DNA from: Bolinopsis microptera | Lineage: Eukaryota > Ctenophora > Tentaculata > Lobata > Bolinopsidae | Length of the DNA stretch: 64,000 bases | Reading direction: 5' to 3' | Assembly (NCBI RefSeq): GCF_026151205.1 | Contig: NC_087075.1 | Coordinates: forward strand, 2,950,359-3,014,358 | Shown: positions 1 to 10,862 of the stretch, in pieces | Layout: every line of letters starts with the position of its first letter | Numbering within the stretch: position 1 is the first letter of the stretch | Made by a program: the position numbers and the translations under genes | Notes under the pieces: model-generated | Databases searched by the model: none | What the model was told of the DNA's origin: nothing | Seen by the model: only the letters and a program-made list of their open reading frames with translations

Positions 1-287
1 AGAAAGCGGCGCGCGCTACTTCGAAGAAATTTAGACGAGTAACATCCGTCAATTTAGTAGTTGAAGTTCCGCCTACGGTAATGAAAATAAATCAAATTTT
101 AGAATATTCAGTTCTTTGAAGAATGATCGATTAGGCTGTTCAGTGTTCGGTTACACTTGTACCGGAAGCAACATGCTAACATTTTGTACTTACATTATCA
201 TAAATTTACCTTCTAAGGAGTAGCTCTACTAGTGACGCATTACTGAAAGAAGGATATAAAATAATAGTTACTACAAAACTTGACCAG

Positions 288-344
288 ATTTTACGTAAGG
301 TGTTTCCAGTTGAGCGGCTCAACTGGAAACACCTTACGTAAAAT
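288..344. repeat. Perfect 57-nt palindrome
   Basis: The two 28-bp arms (288-315 and 317-344) are exact reverse complements around a single central G at 316. The arms begin ATTTTACGTAAGGTGTTTCC. As DNA this can extrude a cruciform. As RNA it would be a nearly loopless hairpin. No flanking duplication was recognised, so it may be a fold-back insertion or a small hairpin locus. Confidence 0.9.
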
Positions 345-646
345 GAGCCTTGCATTGATTGTAATAAAAATATAAGATAATAATATTAAAGTACTTATAT
401 CAGCTTTGACCGTTGTTTGATTCGGCGCGGGATCGGTATACAGCCGTAACCCAAACAGTAAACACAAACATGCAAACTCCCCATCCCTAACTCGAACCTA
501 AAAGTTAACATCTTCCAGAACTATTGAGAATGAAGAACAGCTTCCTTATACCATGTACGGACGTGACATGCCATGGTTTTCAAATCAACATGATCAGTAC
601 ATCTGGGTCGTATTGAGACAGTGAGCATTCATAGAAAATTTCTAAA

Positions 647-787
647 ATAAGGCACTGAATTCTATCCTTGAGTTGCAACAATCCCCTGCCTCAATAAGGC
701 ACTGAATTGTGTCCTTGAGTAGCAATAATCTCCTGCCTCAATAAGGCACTGAATTGTGGCCTTGAGTAGCAACAATCCCCTGCCCTT
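647..787. repeat. 47-bp tandem repeat, three copies
   Basis: Units starting ATAAGGCACTGAATT recur at 647, 694 and 741, an exact 47-bp spacing, with a few substitutions between copies. No coding or regulatory role is apparent. Confidence 0.85.
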
Positions 788-1009
788 GCCCTCAATCTTT
801 TCAGCAGTATATGATACACTATCCTTTCTTTGTCTGATAAAGTTAAATTGTGTTATCTGTATTACTATTACTAGTATAACTCAACTCCTTAGGGAAGCGT
901 TCTCCTTAGGGGGGTGGGGGGAGTATCCTGACGTTCATTTTATATTCCAAAATTGCTTTTACATGTGGCTGTTTAATGTTTATAGTATTTTTTGTGCCTC
1001 CTTTTTCCA

Positions 1010-1190
1010 AAAAACGATGTCAATACTCTTGAAACTGACACTCCTGAAACCTAAAATTTTTGCCTTCGATTTGTATTACTTGTCAAGTTATACTAGAAGT
1101 AGAAGCCCTGCAAAACTTCAGGTCTCTTCAATATCATTATTAACATGTTTTCTAGGCATCTAAATGTGGTGACTTTGGCGATATGATTTC
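1010..1190 (+). repeat. Decayed third copy of the composite repeat body
   Basis: The stretch reading CCTGCAAAACTTCAGGTCTC, then a run ending near ATGGCGAT-like sequence, aligns by eye with 7430-7505 and 11985-12060 (body of the composite repeat). It is much more diverged than those two are from each other. It looks like an old fossil of the same family. Confidence 0.5.
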
Positions 1191-1870
1191 GAAGTCCTTT
1201 TTTTGTTTTTTAAACTTTTGACGCTTTTGTTAAGCTACTACATACTATTACTTAAAATTTAATCAAAACTGTAAACTTTCGGTCCTGGAAATCACACCCT
1301 CAAAAACTGAAAATGGGACAGAATTTGGGACATTATGATTTTTCAATTTTCTTCGGGATTTTGACTTCCAGTACCTCAATTTGGTTTCATACCATCATAA
1401 ATTAACTGACTAATCGGTTTCTGAGCAAAAGGTTCACCCAATCTGTCAAATTTGTGTTCATAAATTTTCGTATTTGGATATGGGACAGAGTTTGGAAGAT
1501 ACGAATTTTCGTTTTGTTAAGCTTTCTGCTGTGAGCTTCCTCCGACAAAAATCAAACTTCCAGCACCTCAATCGTGTCATTTGCCATCTATTAAAGTACT
1601 ATCAAAACCTTTTCAAGCTTCTCAGCAAAAAATAGGATAAGTTATGGCAACACTAGATGAGTGCACGGAGCAAATGAACTTTTCTGAAAAGGTAATGATT
1701 CAGTGTAATGTGTGCTTTTAAATTTAATATTTAAGGTGTAAATATTTTATTCATTTAAAAAAGAAGTGATGATTATCTACAATCTATCAAATTTAATAAT
1801 TAAACGATGGGCTGTAAATTATTTTTCTTAATTTCCATATTCTTGGATACATTAATTACAACGTCTACAG

Positions 1871-3303
1871 GTATTGTCCAGCAACGAGTACAAAACACAA
1901 TTGATGATTTACAGAATTATCATGGGATTGTTAGCTGTTATCTTCAACGGATTCTTTATTAACATCCTCATCAATTTTCCTTTAAAAGGTCAGTACCTCC
2001 AACATAATTTAATTTACAAAGCTAAATTTTATACACCCTGGCTCCATAATATGAAGGGCTCGTTTTAATTCTTAATGATTAATGAAAAGCTCGAATACTG
2101 GTAAATCACACGTTTCCCAATTGTTTCAACTAAATTAGCTCTTGGAAATATGCCAATTTTGTGGACAGTACTAACGGAATACTAAAATGCCAGCAAATTG
2201 AATTTTTTTGCTATTACATCATCAATAATATAAATTTAATTCCAGATTGTTCTGGCTACTACGTCATCACACGGAGGCTGCTGAAATACCTCGCTAGCTT
2301 TGACCTTCTCTACGGACTCTGTATTCTCCTCCAGATCTTCATCCTACTGTTCTCTGCGGGGTCCGACTCTGAGCACAACTATCATCCCTTGGACAAAAAC
2401 GGAACTATTTGGCTTAACTTTTTAAACACCCACAAATCAGTTGAAGCTGGATTTGCCCGGGCGTTTGGTCTGGGAAGAGAATGCCTCGTTCGAGGAATCA
2501 TAATCACAACTCTCCTAATAACGGTGGTCCGTTTTACTTTCACTGTTTACCCCTTACAGTCCATTATGATAGTTTGCAGAATCCGGTCACGCTACTTTCA
2601 CACCATTTTTATCTGCACTATCTTATTTGTTATGCTTATTAAAATTAACCAAAAGGTAAGTCCTTGTATGGGTCTCCTTATTTGTGAAAATATTACATCA
2701 TTCAACTGTTCGGATACCTCACCTTTAAAGACTGTCACATCAGTGATATCCGTCATGGTGTGCTTCACAATCATCGCATTGATTGGAATTATTTGGACGA
2801 TCGCCAGCAAGCAGGACAAAGTTATGAAGAGCCTACTGAAAGTTGAAGCCTGCCACCAGTCAAAGAACTACAAAGCGGTAAAAACGTCACTTCTCATCTC
2901 CACTATCTTCCTGATCAGCAACTCCGGACCCATAGTTAACAACATGGTTAAAATAGCATGTGGGGCAGCCTCTCCAGATCCTTGTTCTATGCGACTAACC
3001 TACAGTCTTGCTGACGTGTTTGAACAATGGCTGCTACCTATTATGACAGTAGCTAACTGCATTATATACACTGCTACCAACAAGAAGATAAGGAAGTTTG
3101 CGGTGTGGTACTATGAGCGGCAGATAAGGGCAGTGTGGAGGAGGCGGGGACGCCGGGGAGGGGTGTGGAGGAGGGGCGGAGGGGAGAGAAGGAGAGCGGT
3201 CAGATATTCTGCAGTGGGGAGTCAAGGGCTACAGATAAAGGCTGGCCCCGTTGAAAGGCCTTCAATCCTGGCACGGCATCAGTTCTACGATAATAGCTTC
3301 TGA
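1871..3303 (+). CDS. Rhodopsin-like (class A) GPCR, two visible exons
   Basis: Exon 1 (1871-1988) encodes TM1, and exon 2 (2246-3303) encodes TM2 to the stop. Donor AAAAG|GTCAGT and acceptor AATTCCAG|AT join in phase to make Asp-Cys. TM2 carries LASFDLL (the conserved Asp 2.50). TM3 ends VVRFTFTVYPL, with an Arg in the DRY position and a typical second intracellular loop. TM7 carries NCIIY in place of NPxxY. An Asn-Ile-Thr glycosylation site and cysteines lie in extracellular loop 2. The tail is very Arg/Gly-rich. An in-frame stop at 1853 precedes a CTACAG acceptor at 1870, so either an upstream exon supplies the start or translation begins at the ATG at 1904. The ligand is unknown. The missing Pro in TM7 and the degenerate DRY suggest a divergent receptor. 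Confidence 0.75.
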
Positions 3304-4289
3304 GGATTTGAGACAGCCTAAACTAGCTTAAATTGTTTTAGGAATTCTCTTGGTTTTATTGAAACAATTGTTGCGATGATCGAAAATAATTTCAGTGATC
3401 ATGAATGAATGATTAACCGTCAAAACTGGGCGCAAAATAAGTTATCCAACCTGAAACTTACATTTTTAATCAATTGAGTTTTATGGGATTTCAAAAACTA
3501 CATAACAGGATTTGTTTATTGTCACATAAATGAATTTAGACGGTGGAATGATATTAATCATTATTTATGTTGAATAAGTTTTAAAACAAGGAAATCTGCA
3601 TCATCGCTTCTATAGACTTACTTTATGGCAGTGATGTTACGCACCAAAGACAAAAGGATTCATTTCAGAATTTTTCTTGTCCACTATTTTTACCATGCAA
3701 ATTGTTGTCAGTATTTTTTAATTCTCATTTTAGCTGTATTGATTAAGTAACAGGTTTTGAAAGTTTTCAGTCATCATTGTTGCTTTTACAAATGATTCAG
3801 TTATTTACCACATGGAATGATTTTTTATGAAAACATAAGTCATATGGTTTAATTTTCGATGTAATTTAACGAACTGAATAAATTAAGTATGGTTTAAGAA
3901 AAAAAGACTCACAACTTTTGATTAATTAAAATAATAATAATCCATTTATCGTGCGTAATAGTGGGAACGTTCACAGAATAAGAAATGAACAAAGGCACTA
4001 TGCAGTTGGGTGTTCAGATAAACACAAACTATTTTAATCCTAATTCAAATAAAAATTCCTAGGTGAAACTAAAAATAAAGTAGTTTCAACTTTCACCTCA
4101 AAACATTCACTCATCTATAATGATCCAAACAATATTTCTCGTAAAGTGCTAAAAATAGAGTCTGGTACTCTAAGTTAAAAAGGACCCTGGTGACTGCGAT
4201 GACTCAGTCAGATATCATTATCACATCAGTCATGGGTGATAAAGTGACTGATATGTCGTATGATCTTTTAGAATGAAGAGAAGTGGGAG
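3304..4289. other. Intergenic, AT-rich
   Basis: This lies between the convergent ends of the GPCR gene and the peptide-precursor gene. I see no repeats, open frames or RNA genes of note. It presumably holds the two 3' UTRs and polyadenylation signals. Confidence 0.6.
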
Positions 4290-4686
4290 TTATCCGAACC
4301 ATTTCCTAGATCCTTCTCCTACTGCTTTGTAGTCAGCCTTGTTGAATTTTGCTTCCGATCTTTTCTCTGCAGGGGACGTAATGAAATATTAAGATCAATT
4401 CATAAATAACTTATATTTGGTTCGACTTAAGCGCACTTTGTGCTTCACACTGCCATAGAAGATGTTTAATAATAATATATACTGCCTTATTGCAGCATAT
4501 ATTTGATCGATTGTACAAGAGACTAAAAAACAAATAATTTCTTGAGTCAACTAACTTTATTAATATTAACTTACGAAGACCAGGTGCAGCTTCCTCACTG
4601 AGATCCTCTTCTAACCTCATCGGAACTGAGTTAACGAAGGAGCAGCAAACAACCATAAGGGTAAGAACCATAAAAACTGCCTTCAT
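4290..4686 (-). CDS. Candidate amidated neuropeptide precursor (62 aa, two exons)
   Basis: Exon 1 (4575-4686) begins ATG and encodes a hydrophobic signal peptide (MKAVFMVLTLMVVCCSFVNS) and an acidic spacer (VPMRLEEDLSEEAAPGL). It ends in a consensus donor, CTTC|GTAAGTT. Exon 2 (4290-4366) follows the acceptor CCCCTGCAG. Joining in phase gives Gln-Lys-Arg, then a basic peptide beginning SEAKFNKADY and ending GSRKWFG, then TAA. A dibasic prohormone-convertase site made right at the splice junction, and a terminal Gly next to the stop, are hallmarks of a secreted precursor amidated by PHM/PAL. The predicted product is a 21-residue peptide ending in Trp-Phe-amide. The mature part has no Cys, which argues against a disulfide toxin. 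The alternative AG two bases later hits an early stop. I do not recognise the family. The main risk is that the splice is my inference. Confidence 0.65.
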
Positions 4687-4717
4687 TGTGGATTTAGTTT
4701 TTATCACCTACATGGGA

Positions 4718-4763
4718 ACAAAGGTGTTATAGTTGTGCCTACAAAGGTGTTATAGTTGTGCCT
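4718..4763. repeat. 23-bp tandem duplication upstream of the peptide gene
   Basis: Two copies of ACAAAGGTGTTATAGTTGTG plus three bases lie head to tail 30-80 bp upstream of the peptide-precursor ATG on the minus strand, in its likely 5' UTR or promoter. A possible 3' splice site (CCCATGTAG) lies between the duplication and the ATG, so the 5' UTR may be spliced. Confidence 0.7.
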
Positions 4764-5975
4764 ACGATTAACCATAAAATAACGGTTAGGATCAGTGGTG
4801 TCTTGTTGTTTTCCCTGTATTTTTCAAGTATTTTTTTGTCGTTTTTAAAGCTTAACCAAATCATGCAATTAGTGATAAGATCGCAATTATGAATTAGGAA
4901 AAACTGAACGTAAAACAAATGATCAAACGAGATAATCAAAAAAAGTTTAAACGGACTTTTTTAAATGAAATACTTCCTAACAAAAAAACACTTTTTAGGG
5001 TTCATAAAATAATTTAAGCTCTCAGTCTCAGTCGAAACGGAGAGCTTTTACAAAATTCCCAGCTAAAGAATGCTTACCCCACTAGGGATACTAAGCGGCA
5101 CATATAATATCAAATAAGCGTATAATGTACAATTATTGATTGTTTCGGGTCCCCTCTCCACAGCTGTGTTAACAGGGATTGGACTACTTAAGGCGGTCTG
5201 TGGTATGCAGGGATCTAGTACGTGGTGCAGGCAGATCGGACTTAGTTCCGACCTAGTAGTAGCAGTAATCCAGGAAGATTAGTGAAGCTCGGGGTCCTCG
5301 GGGTATATGTATATATACGACCATATGTTAAAAAAAAGTCCGATTACCTAGTTATATCTTTAGTGGCCCCGTGCTCCAGACAGGGATTGGACCACTGAAG
5401 ACTGGAGAGAGTCTGTGGTGAGCACTGTAATCTAGGAGTTATACGTCCTTCACCAGCATTATTAGTACTACTTGGCCAGGATATGTCATTGTGATATTAA
5501 TATAAGGCGTATGGGAAGCGAAGATGTTGCATTAATTAGTAATTACATCATACATGGGAATATTGTATTGATGTATGGGAAAGGAGGATGTTTAGGATTT
5601 TCTCAGGTGATTTGTGACCTCGATCTTTCGATTGGTTATGAGATTCGTGAGCTATAGGCTTGATGTATAATTGCCTTGATTCACTTAATTGTTAATCGTG
5701 CCCAATGAGGTTTTGTAGCGGACAATACTAGATCCGAATAAACTTGGTCTATAAACTTGGTCACAAACGTGCGTCCTTACAACTTTAAGAAGTTTGTAAG
5801 GACCGGTAAAATTACAACTATGTTGTTGAACTCAAATTGCGGCGGAGCACAAGTGCCTTTTCGAGAGGTAGTTATATCAATGGAAACCGCATTATCACAT
5901 TTCCTTGTTCAATTCAGACCCAACTGTACAGATAGCCAAAAATGATATAATTATAATTGCTTAATTATGTTGAAT
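4764..5975. other. Intergenic with degenerate repeats and a small hairpin
   Basis: Two related stretches around 5160-5260 and 5370-5440 share CAGGGATTGGAC and a TCTGTGGT-containing continuation. They look like old copies of one dispersed repeat. A 10-bp-stem hairpin (GTCCTTACAA/TTGTAAGGAC) spans 5773-5803. Small open frames at 5472 and 5757 have no support as genes. Confidence 0.5.
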
Positions 5976-6308
5976 ATATTTGACCAAAACCCATAATCAT
6001 GGGTAGAGTGAACCGCTGCCAGTGTCTCTCTTTTCCAAACAAAAGAAAATGATATTAATTTGAGGAACCGTCCGCAAATGCAAATTGATACCGAGAATGA
6101 AATCGGTCGCTCGCTTTTCCCATTCAATAAGCTTTATTACAATACGTAAGCCGTGAATGAATGGGAAAAGCGAGCGACCGATTTCATTCTCGGTATCAAT
6201 TTGCATTTGCGGACGGTTCCTCAAATTAATATCATTTTCTTTTGTTTGGAAAAGAGAGACACTGGCAGCGGTTCACTCTACCCATGATTATGGGTTTTGG
6301 TCAAATAT
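5976..6308. repeat. Perfect long inverted repeat, copy 1 (151-bp arms)
   Basis: Left arm 5976-6126 and right arm 6158-6308 are exact reverse complements with a 31-bp spacer. Landmarks are TTGACCAAAACCCATAATCA at the outer end and CGCTCGCTTTTCCCATTCA at the inner end. A related pair sits at 10349-10862. The right arm runs straight into the 1.2-kb repeat body. As RNA it would form a long perfect hairpin of the kind that feeds endo-siRNA pathways; as DNA it is a fold-back. No protein is encoded. Confidence 0.95.
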
Positions 6309-7525
6309 CATCTCTTTTTGATTATAATGTCAGGATAATTTACACAGTCGAAACTTAATAAGGAGGTAATTTCAACGATTTCGAAATTTTACCTTTGAAA
6401 ACGTTTCCTTGTGTTTAGGTAGGCATATCTGTCAATAACAGACTGAATATAGGTAGCACTTTTTACTCATTCAAGTTGGCATTAAATTCATATATAATGC
6501 CATTTTAATATCGTGGGAAAGCAGAATATATTCGAAATCACGAATGAGCAAAATTCTCACCTTTCGCACGTGCAAACTTTGAGCGGACGTTGCGTGCGCA
6601 TAAAATATTGAATCACCATAAATTTTTGCATAGTGTTATTTAATATATAGTTTGATAAGCATGAAAAGTTTCAGAAGATTTCAAAAAGAACTTGGATCAC
6701 AACGGGACTCCAAAGTTGGTAAAAATCGTGAAAATAACAATTTTTAGTGATTTTAGCTATTTTAAATGAATTTGGGCGTGTCCCCATGTGTGCAACTTTT
6801 CGATTTTCAACTTTAAAACTAGTCTATAACACAATTTAGACCTTTAGGAAGCAAAATTGAGCTCCACAACCCAAGGGATGGCCCAACACCAGAGAATACT
6901 AATTCACAACTTTTGTGTTTTTATAAAATTATTCTTCAAAAAAGCACAAACTTCAATAGCGAATATCTTTATGAAGGAGCAAGGTAGGAAAACTTTCCGG
7001 TAGATTTTCAGAATGCTTGAACAATTATCTAAGGTGAAAATGTCCTCAGATTTTGAATAAAATTACTCCTTAATGCATTAAAATCGATTTGAAAAGTTGT
7101 TATTTTGTCAAAAATCAAGTTTTAAAAACACTTAAATTGATGACGTCATCAAGTGATGATGATGACGATAAATTATTTTTCGATATAATGTAAACTAAAG
7201 TATAAACAATTATCTTTAAAACCTGTGGTTCGAAATTACTGTATCTTTTATACTTTTGAATCTACGGACACTTAAATGTAGGCTACAATTTACTGCAAAA
7301 GCGTCTATATATATATATATATATATAGCTTCACGACAATCTGTTGTAAAACAGGGGTTCCAGAAAACCCACTTCCCGATACTCCTGCAACATGAAATTT
7401 TTTTACAGTCGATTTGGACAAGGTCTAGACGCTCTGCAAAGTTTCAGATCTCTAACTCAATTTTAACATGGTTTTTAAGGCACCTGAATATGGCGATTTT
7501 GGGTTTTTTACCTAATTTCGTATAA
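6309..7525 (+). repeat. Composite repeat body, copy 1
   Basis: About 1.2 kb that aligns along its whole length with 10863-12084, with scattered substitutions and small indels. Shared landmarks include GCACGTGCAAACT, the palindrome TTGATGACGTCATCAA, an AT microsatellite (7304-7327 here) and the end GGCGATTTTGGGTTTTTTAC. No coding capacity was recognised. The body is always preceded by the inverted-repeat hairpin and followed by the CATGCTGGC-type element, so the three parts travelled together. Confidence 0.85.
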
Positions 7526-8386
7526 TAGTAGAGGCTCTTACGGGCATTGTCTGCTCCATACGCTAGGGACCCCAGATACACCTTACTAGACGTATTTTTG
7601 ACCGTAGAATCGATTAAATTTAGTTTTAAGATGATTGGACTGACTTTTTGGGGGTAAAATCGCAAAAAACCGATTTTTGGGCAAAAAATAGGCCAAAAAA
7701 CCATGTTTTTTGATATTTTGAACAAGTTAATTTTGTTGGCATGTCGGCAAAACGTGCATGGAGATAGCTAAAACACAGCCGCACAAGTTGGTTTAAAAAT
7801 TTAAAAAATCCCTCTATTTTTTTGGGGGTAAAAATCCAAAAAAGTGGTAAAAATTTTGACTTTTTTGCTTGAAGTTTGAATAATTTTTCGCAGTTGTATT
7901 AAATCAACCCAAAAATAGTCACATCGTGTTTGCCTAAATTTTTCCTTTCCGAGAAGTACCCACTTCATATACTTTATCGAAGTTTGAATATTGTCACTCC
8001 GCAAGCGTTTTTGCCAAATTTTCGACACGCACTACGCGCAAAAGCATTTAGTTGTTATCAATTGGCATCCGCGCGTTCATCATAAATTTCAAACAGCTAT
8101 AACTCAGCGAGATTATGTCCGTTCTAGCTCATATTTTCACACCAAATAGAAAACAATGTGATCTTATTGCTGACAAAATATGAATATAATTACTTTATTT
8201 GCCTTAGAGTAATAGACTGTCAAAGTTTAAAACGCGCATTGGTATAGCACGTAACTAATAAGGCCAAATTTATACTTCTTAACATATTATCGATCCTTAG
8301 ACATCATACTATTGTGTCCAATTAGCGGTTAGGTCTCTAAACTCGTAGCAGAAAACACGTTTTTTTGCCCGTAAGAGCCTCTACTA
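7526..8386. mobile_element. 861-bp TIR element with TAA target duplication
   Basis: The ends are inverted repeats TAGTAGAGGCTCTTACGGGC and its complement, flanked by TAA (7523-7525 and 8387-8389). The matching uninterrupted site is present at 12078-12090 (CGTATAACAGTGC), so this is a direct filled/empty pair. A 3-bp TAA duplication is typical of PIF/Harbinger-type elements (established for TWA targets), but no transposase is encoded, so it is non-autonomous. The interior has AAAATCGCAAAAAACC-like, low-complexity, T-rich sequence. Confidence 0.85.
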
Positions 8387-8389
8387 TAA

Positions 8390-8613
8390 CATGCTGGCGC
8401 GTATTTTGCGCAAATTTCTTAAAAACCTCCACATAACTATTTCTTATTCCTGTCATCTTTAACATTGAATTAGAATGTTTTGAACTTAAATATACCTGCT
8501 GAACTACTTTCGATGAGTCTAAATGCCTGGAAAACAATAAAGGGGATATAATAGTATAGGGGGTACATAGTGTTGTGAATATAAGGGCAACGGTTATGCT
8601 TGCCAGCATTGTG
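8390..8613. mobile_element. CATGCTGGC-ended small element, copy 1
   Basis: It starts CATGCTGGCGCG and ends CTTGCCAGCATTGTG, which are imperfect terminal inverted repeats. It aligns with the outer parts of 12085-13195. The middle contains the GGGGGTA / ATAATAGTA motif that is tandemly repeated in the other copy. It is non-coding and always adjacent to the composite body. Confidence 0.7.
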
Positions 8614-10348
8614 ATATATTACTGGTCTTTTAAAAGTAAACATTTAATGAGGATATGCAAGAAGGGTTCTACCTAGGGCTAGATTGGGTTAACTATTACT
8701 AAACCTTATTAGCCCTAATCGATTCATTTTATGGCTCTTACGGTTAGGCCGACGGAAAAATAAAAGGGTCTTCCAAAACTTCGAAGAAAACAGAAAACTT
8801 CGGGAAAAAAAAAAAGCTGGTCATGATTGTGCCCTGAAAAGCTTTAGATTGGGCCGATAAGCAATAAGATTTCATGAATTCGTCAGGAAAATAGTAGTTG
8901 GCAGGATCACTACAAGTACAATGAAAATTTGGTATTTCAATTTGTCAGTAACGATCACTCACACTGTGAATGCGCAGATCTAAAAAAGAAAGAAATAATT
9001 CTCAAATTTCTAAATTTATTTATGCGGATATCCTCCATCCACTTCAGAATTGATAAAAGAATGGAAATAATATTAATACAATCCTAATAATAATAGAAGT
9101 TACCCTTTGTACCAAGGTCATCATTTCCGGTTACCACCTATACGAATTACGCATTGATAACCGGGTAGTCCAAAATTAATGTCTATATTTAAAACAGAGT
9201 ATGACTTTCAGCCCTCCTCCGGATCCTCCCTGCTTAAGCTGCTAGTTCTATGTTATAGGTGATTTAAAGAGCTTGTACATGCTCCCAGTCTTAGTGGTTG
9301 AGACCAAGCTGCAAGTGCTAAAAGAGAAAAGCAATATTAACTTGAAATGTCCTAGTTTTTAAATGCACTCCCAGGAAATAACCCCACCCATCCTAAATGA
9401 TCACGTGTCAAGACAATTTTTATCCGAGTCCCAATTAACGAGTTGAAAACATGGCTTGGAAGCGGCCTATTGGTTTTACATAGCCCAACAACTGGTTCAC
9501 ACTTAAACAGCTCTCAAATGATTAAACTTTAACCAGTGGTTAACAGCACACGTGTACTTAAAAAAACGTTTAAACTGAGTCTTTTAGGAACTGAGCCTAT
9601 TAGGAGGTGACGTCTCAGCAAGGCCAAGAAGCTGCCGTGGGAGCACTAACTGTGAGGCGTCTTACACGTGCGCCCTGGGTGGAGCTCGAGGGAGCGTTAT
9701 AATTACCTCTCTTAGCTCGTTAAGTGCGTCAGAGCTGAACGCGGAATTCAACGACCCTCATGAACACTGGTCCGGCTCGAAACCCTCCCCGTATTATAGT
9801 AAGAATGTGGCGCTTAATGTTAGGTAGGTTGTAAACCTACAAGCTTAATGTTGGTATTTGAATTATTATTGGTTATCGGCGGGTTTAATCACTCTATAGA
9901 GTTAGAGATGGAAGGAAATATTAAAATATTAGGACCGATATTTTTACAAAAATAAAACTGATCTCGAAGTTATGGAATTATTTAATTTCCACACGTCTAT
10001 GCATATGGTTTATATATTTTAATTTTTATTTAGCACCAACGAATTTGGGACGAAATATAATTGCACGCAATTCAAGTCGTAAAACCAAAAACAGACCAGT
10101 GATCTTAAGTTGGGAGGAAATATTAAAACATTAAGACCGTTGAACTTGATATGAAAGTAAAAGAAAAACTAGACTGATGTTTATATGCAGAATTATTTTA
10201 TTTCCTATGTTTATATTTTTTAGTTTCATCAGTTTTCACCGAAAAATTGGACCAGTTATCGAGTTGGAAGGAAATATTAAAATATTAGGACCATTTTTGG
10301 AGAAAAACCAGCAATTGACGTTTTACTTTTGTCATTATATTTATGCAT
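8614..10348. other. Intergenic with dispersed 30-bp motif
   Basis: The motif GGAAGGAAATATTAAAATAT followed by TAGGACC appears near 9911, 10112 and 10264 at uneven spacing with small changes, so it is a weak local repeat. No genes were recognised. The open frame at 10177-10368 runs into the second hairpin and is not credible. Confidence 0.5.
9690..9795 (+). repeat. Possible tRNA-derived SINE head
   Basis: TAGCTCGTTAAGTGCG resembles a polymerase III A box, and GGCTCGAAACC, about 60 bp later, is one base from a B box (GGTTCGANNCC). The region between does not fold into a clear tRNA. A decayed tRNA-derived SINE would fit; chance resemblance is also possible. Confidence 0.25.
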
Positions 10349-10862
10349 TATTTGACCAAAACCCATAATCATGGGTAGAGTGGACCGCTGCCAGTGTCTC
10401 TCTTTCCCAAACAAAAGGAAATGATATTAATTTGATTGACCGTTCTCAAATACAAAATGATACCGAGAATGAAATCGGTCGCTCGCTTTTCCCATTCATT
10501 CACGGCTTACAATTTGTAATAAGTTTCAATTGATTACATCAATCAGATGCTGTAAAAATCTCTTTGGGTTGCGTTCGGGTCGATACCTAGTATTTCGGGG
10601 TAAGGGTGGTAGTTATTAGTATTACTTATTGAATTAGCTGAAGTTTATTGAATCTTTATTGCCGAGTACAGCTGCCTTTGGGTAGTTCTTCTTAATCTAT
10701 TACAATTGTAAATGAATGGGAAAAGCGAGCGACCGATTTCATTCTCGGTATCATTTTGTATTTGAGAACGGTCAATCAAATTAATATCATTTCCTTTTGT
10801 TTGGGAAAGAGAGACACTGGCAGCGGTCCACTCTACCCATGATTATGGGTTTTGGTCAAATA
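10349..10862. repeat. Perfect long inverted repeat, copy 2 (152-bp arms)
   Basis: Left arm 10349-10500 and right arm 10711-10862 are exact reverse complements around a 210-bp spacer. Compared with copy 1 there are about a dozen or more differences (for example GTGGACC for GTGAACC, CTTTCCC for CTTTTCC, and a different block after AATTTGA), but every difference is mirrored in both arms. The spacer is longer than in copy 1 and unrelated to it. Confidence 0.95.

Larger units (their letters stand above)
1..1806. other. Non-coding left edge with small repeats
   Basis: I see no convincing gene here. Open frames such as 756-1163 have no splice or domain support. The stretch holds a perfect 57-nt palindrome, a 47-bp triplicate and a decayed copy of the composite repeat that is seen better at 6-12 kb; these are listed separately. 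Upstream exons of the GPCR gene at 1871 could lie here, but none was recognised. Confidence 0.6.

Noticed and set aside
9690-9795. A functional tRNA gene
   Set aside because: Only loose A- and B-box matches; no acceptor stem or anticodon arm could be drawn.
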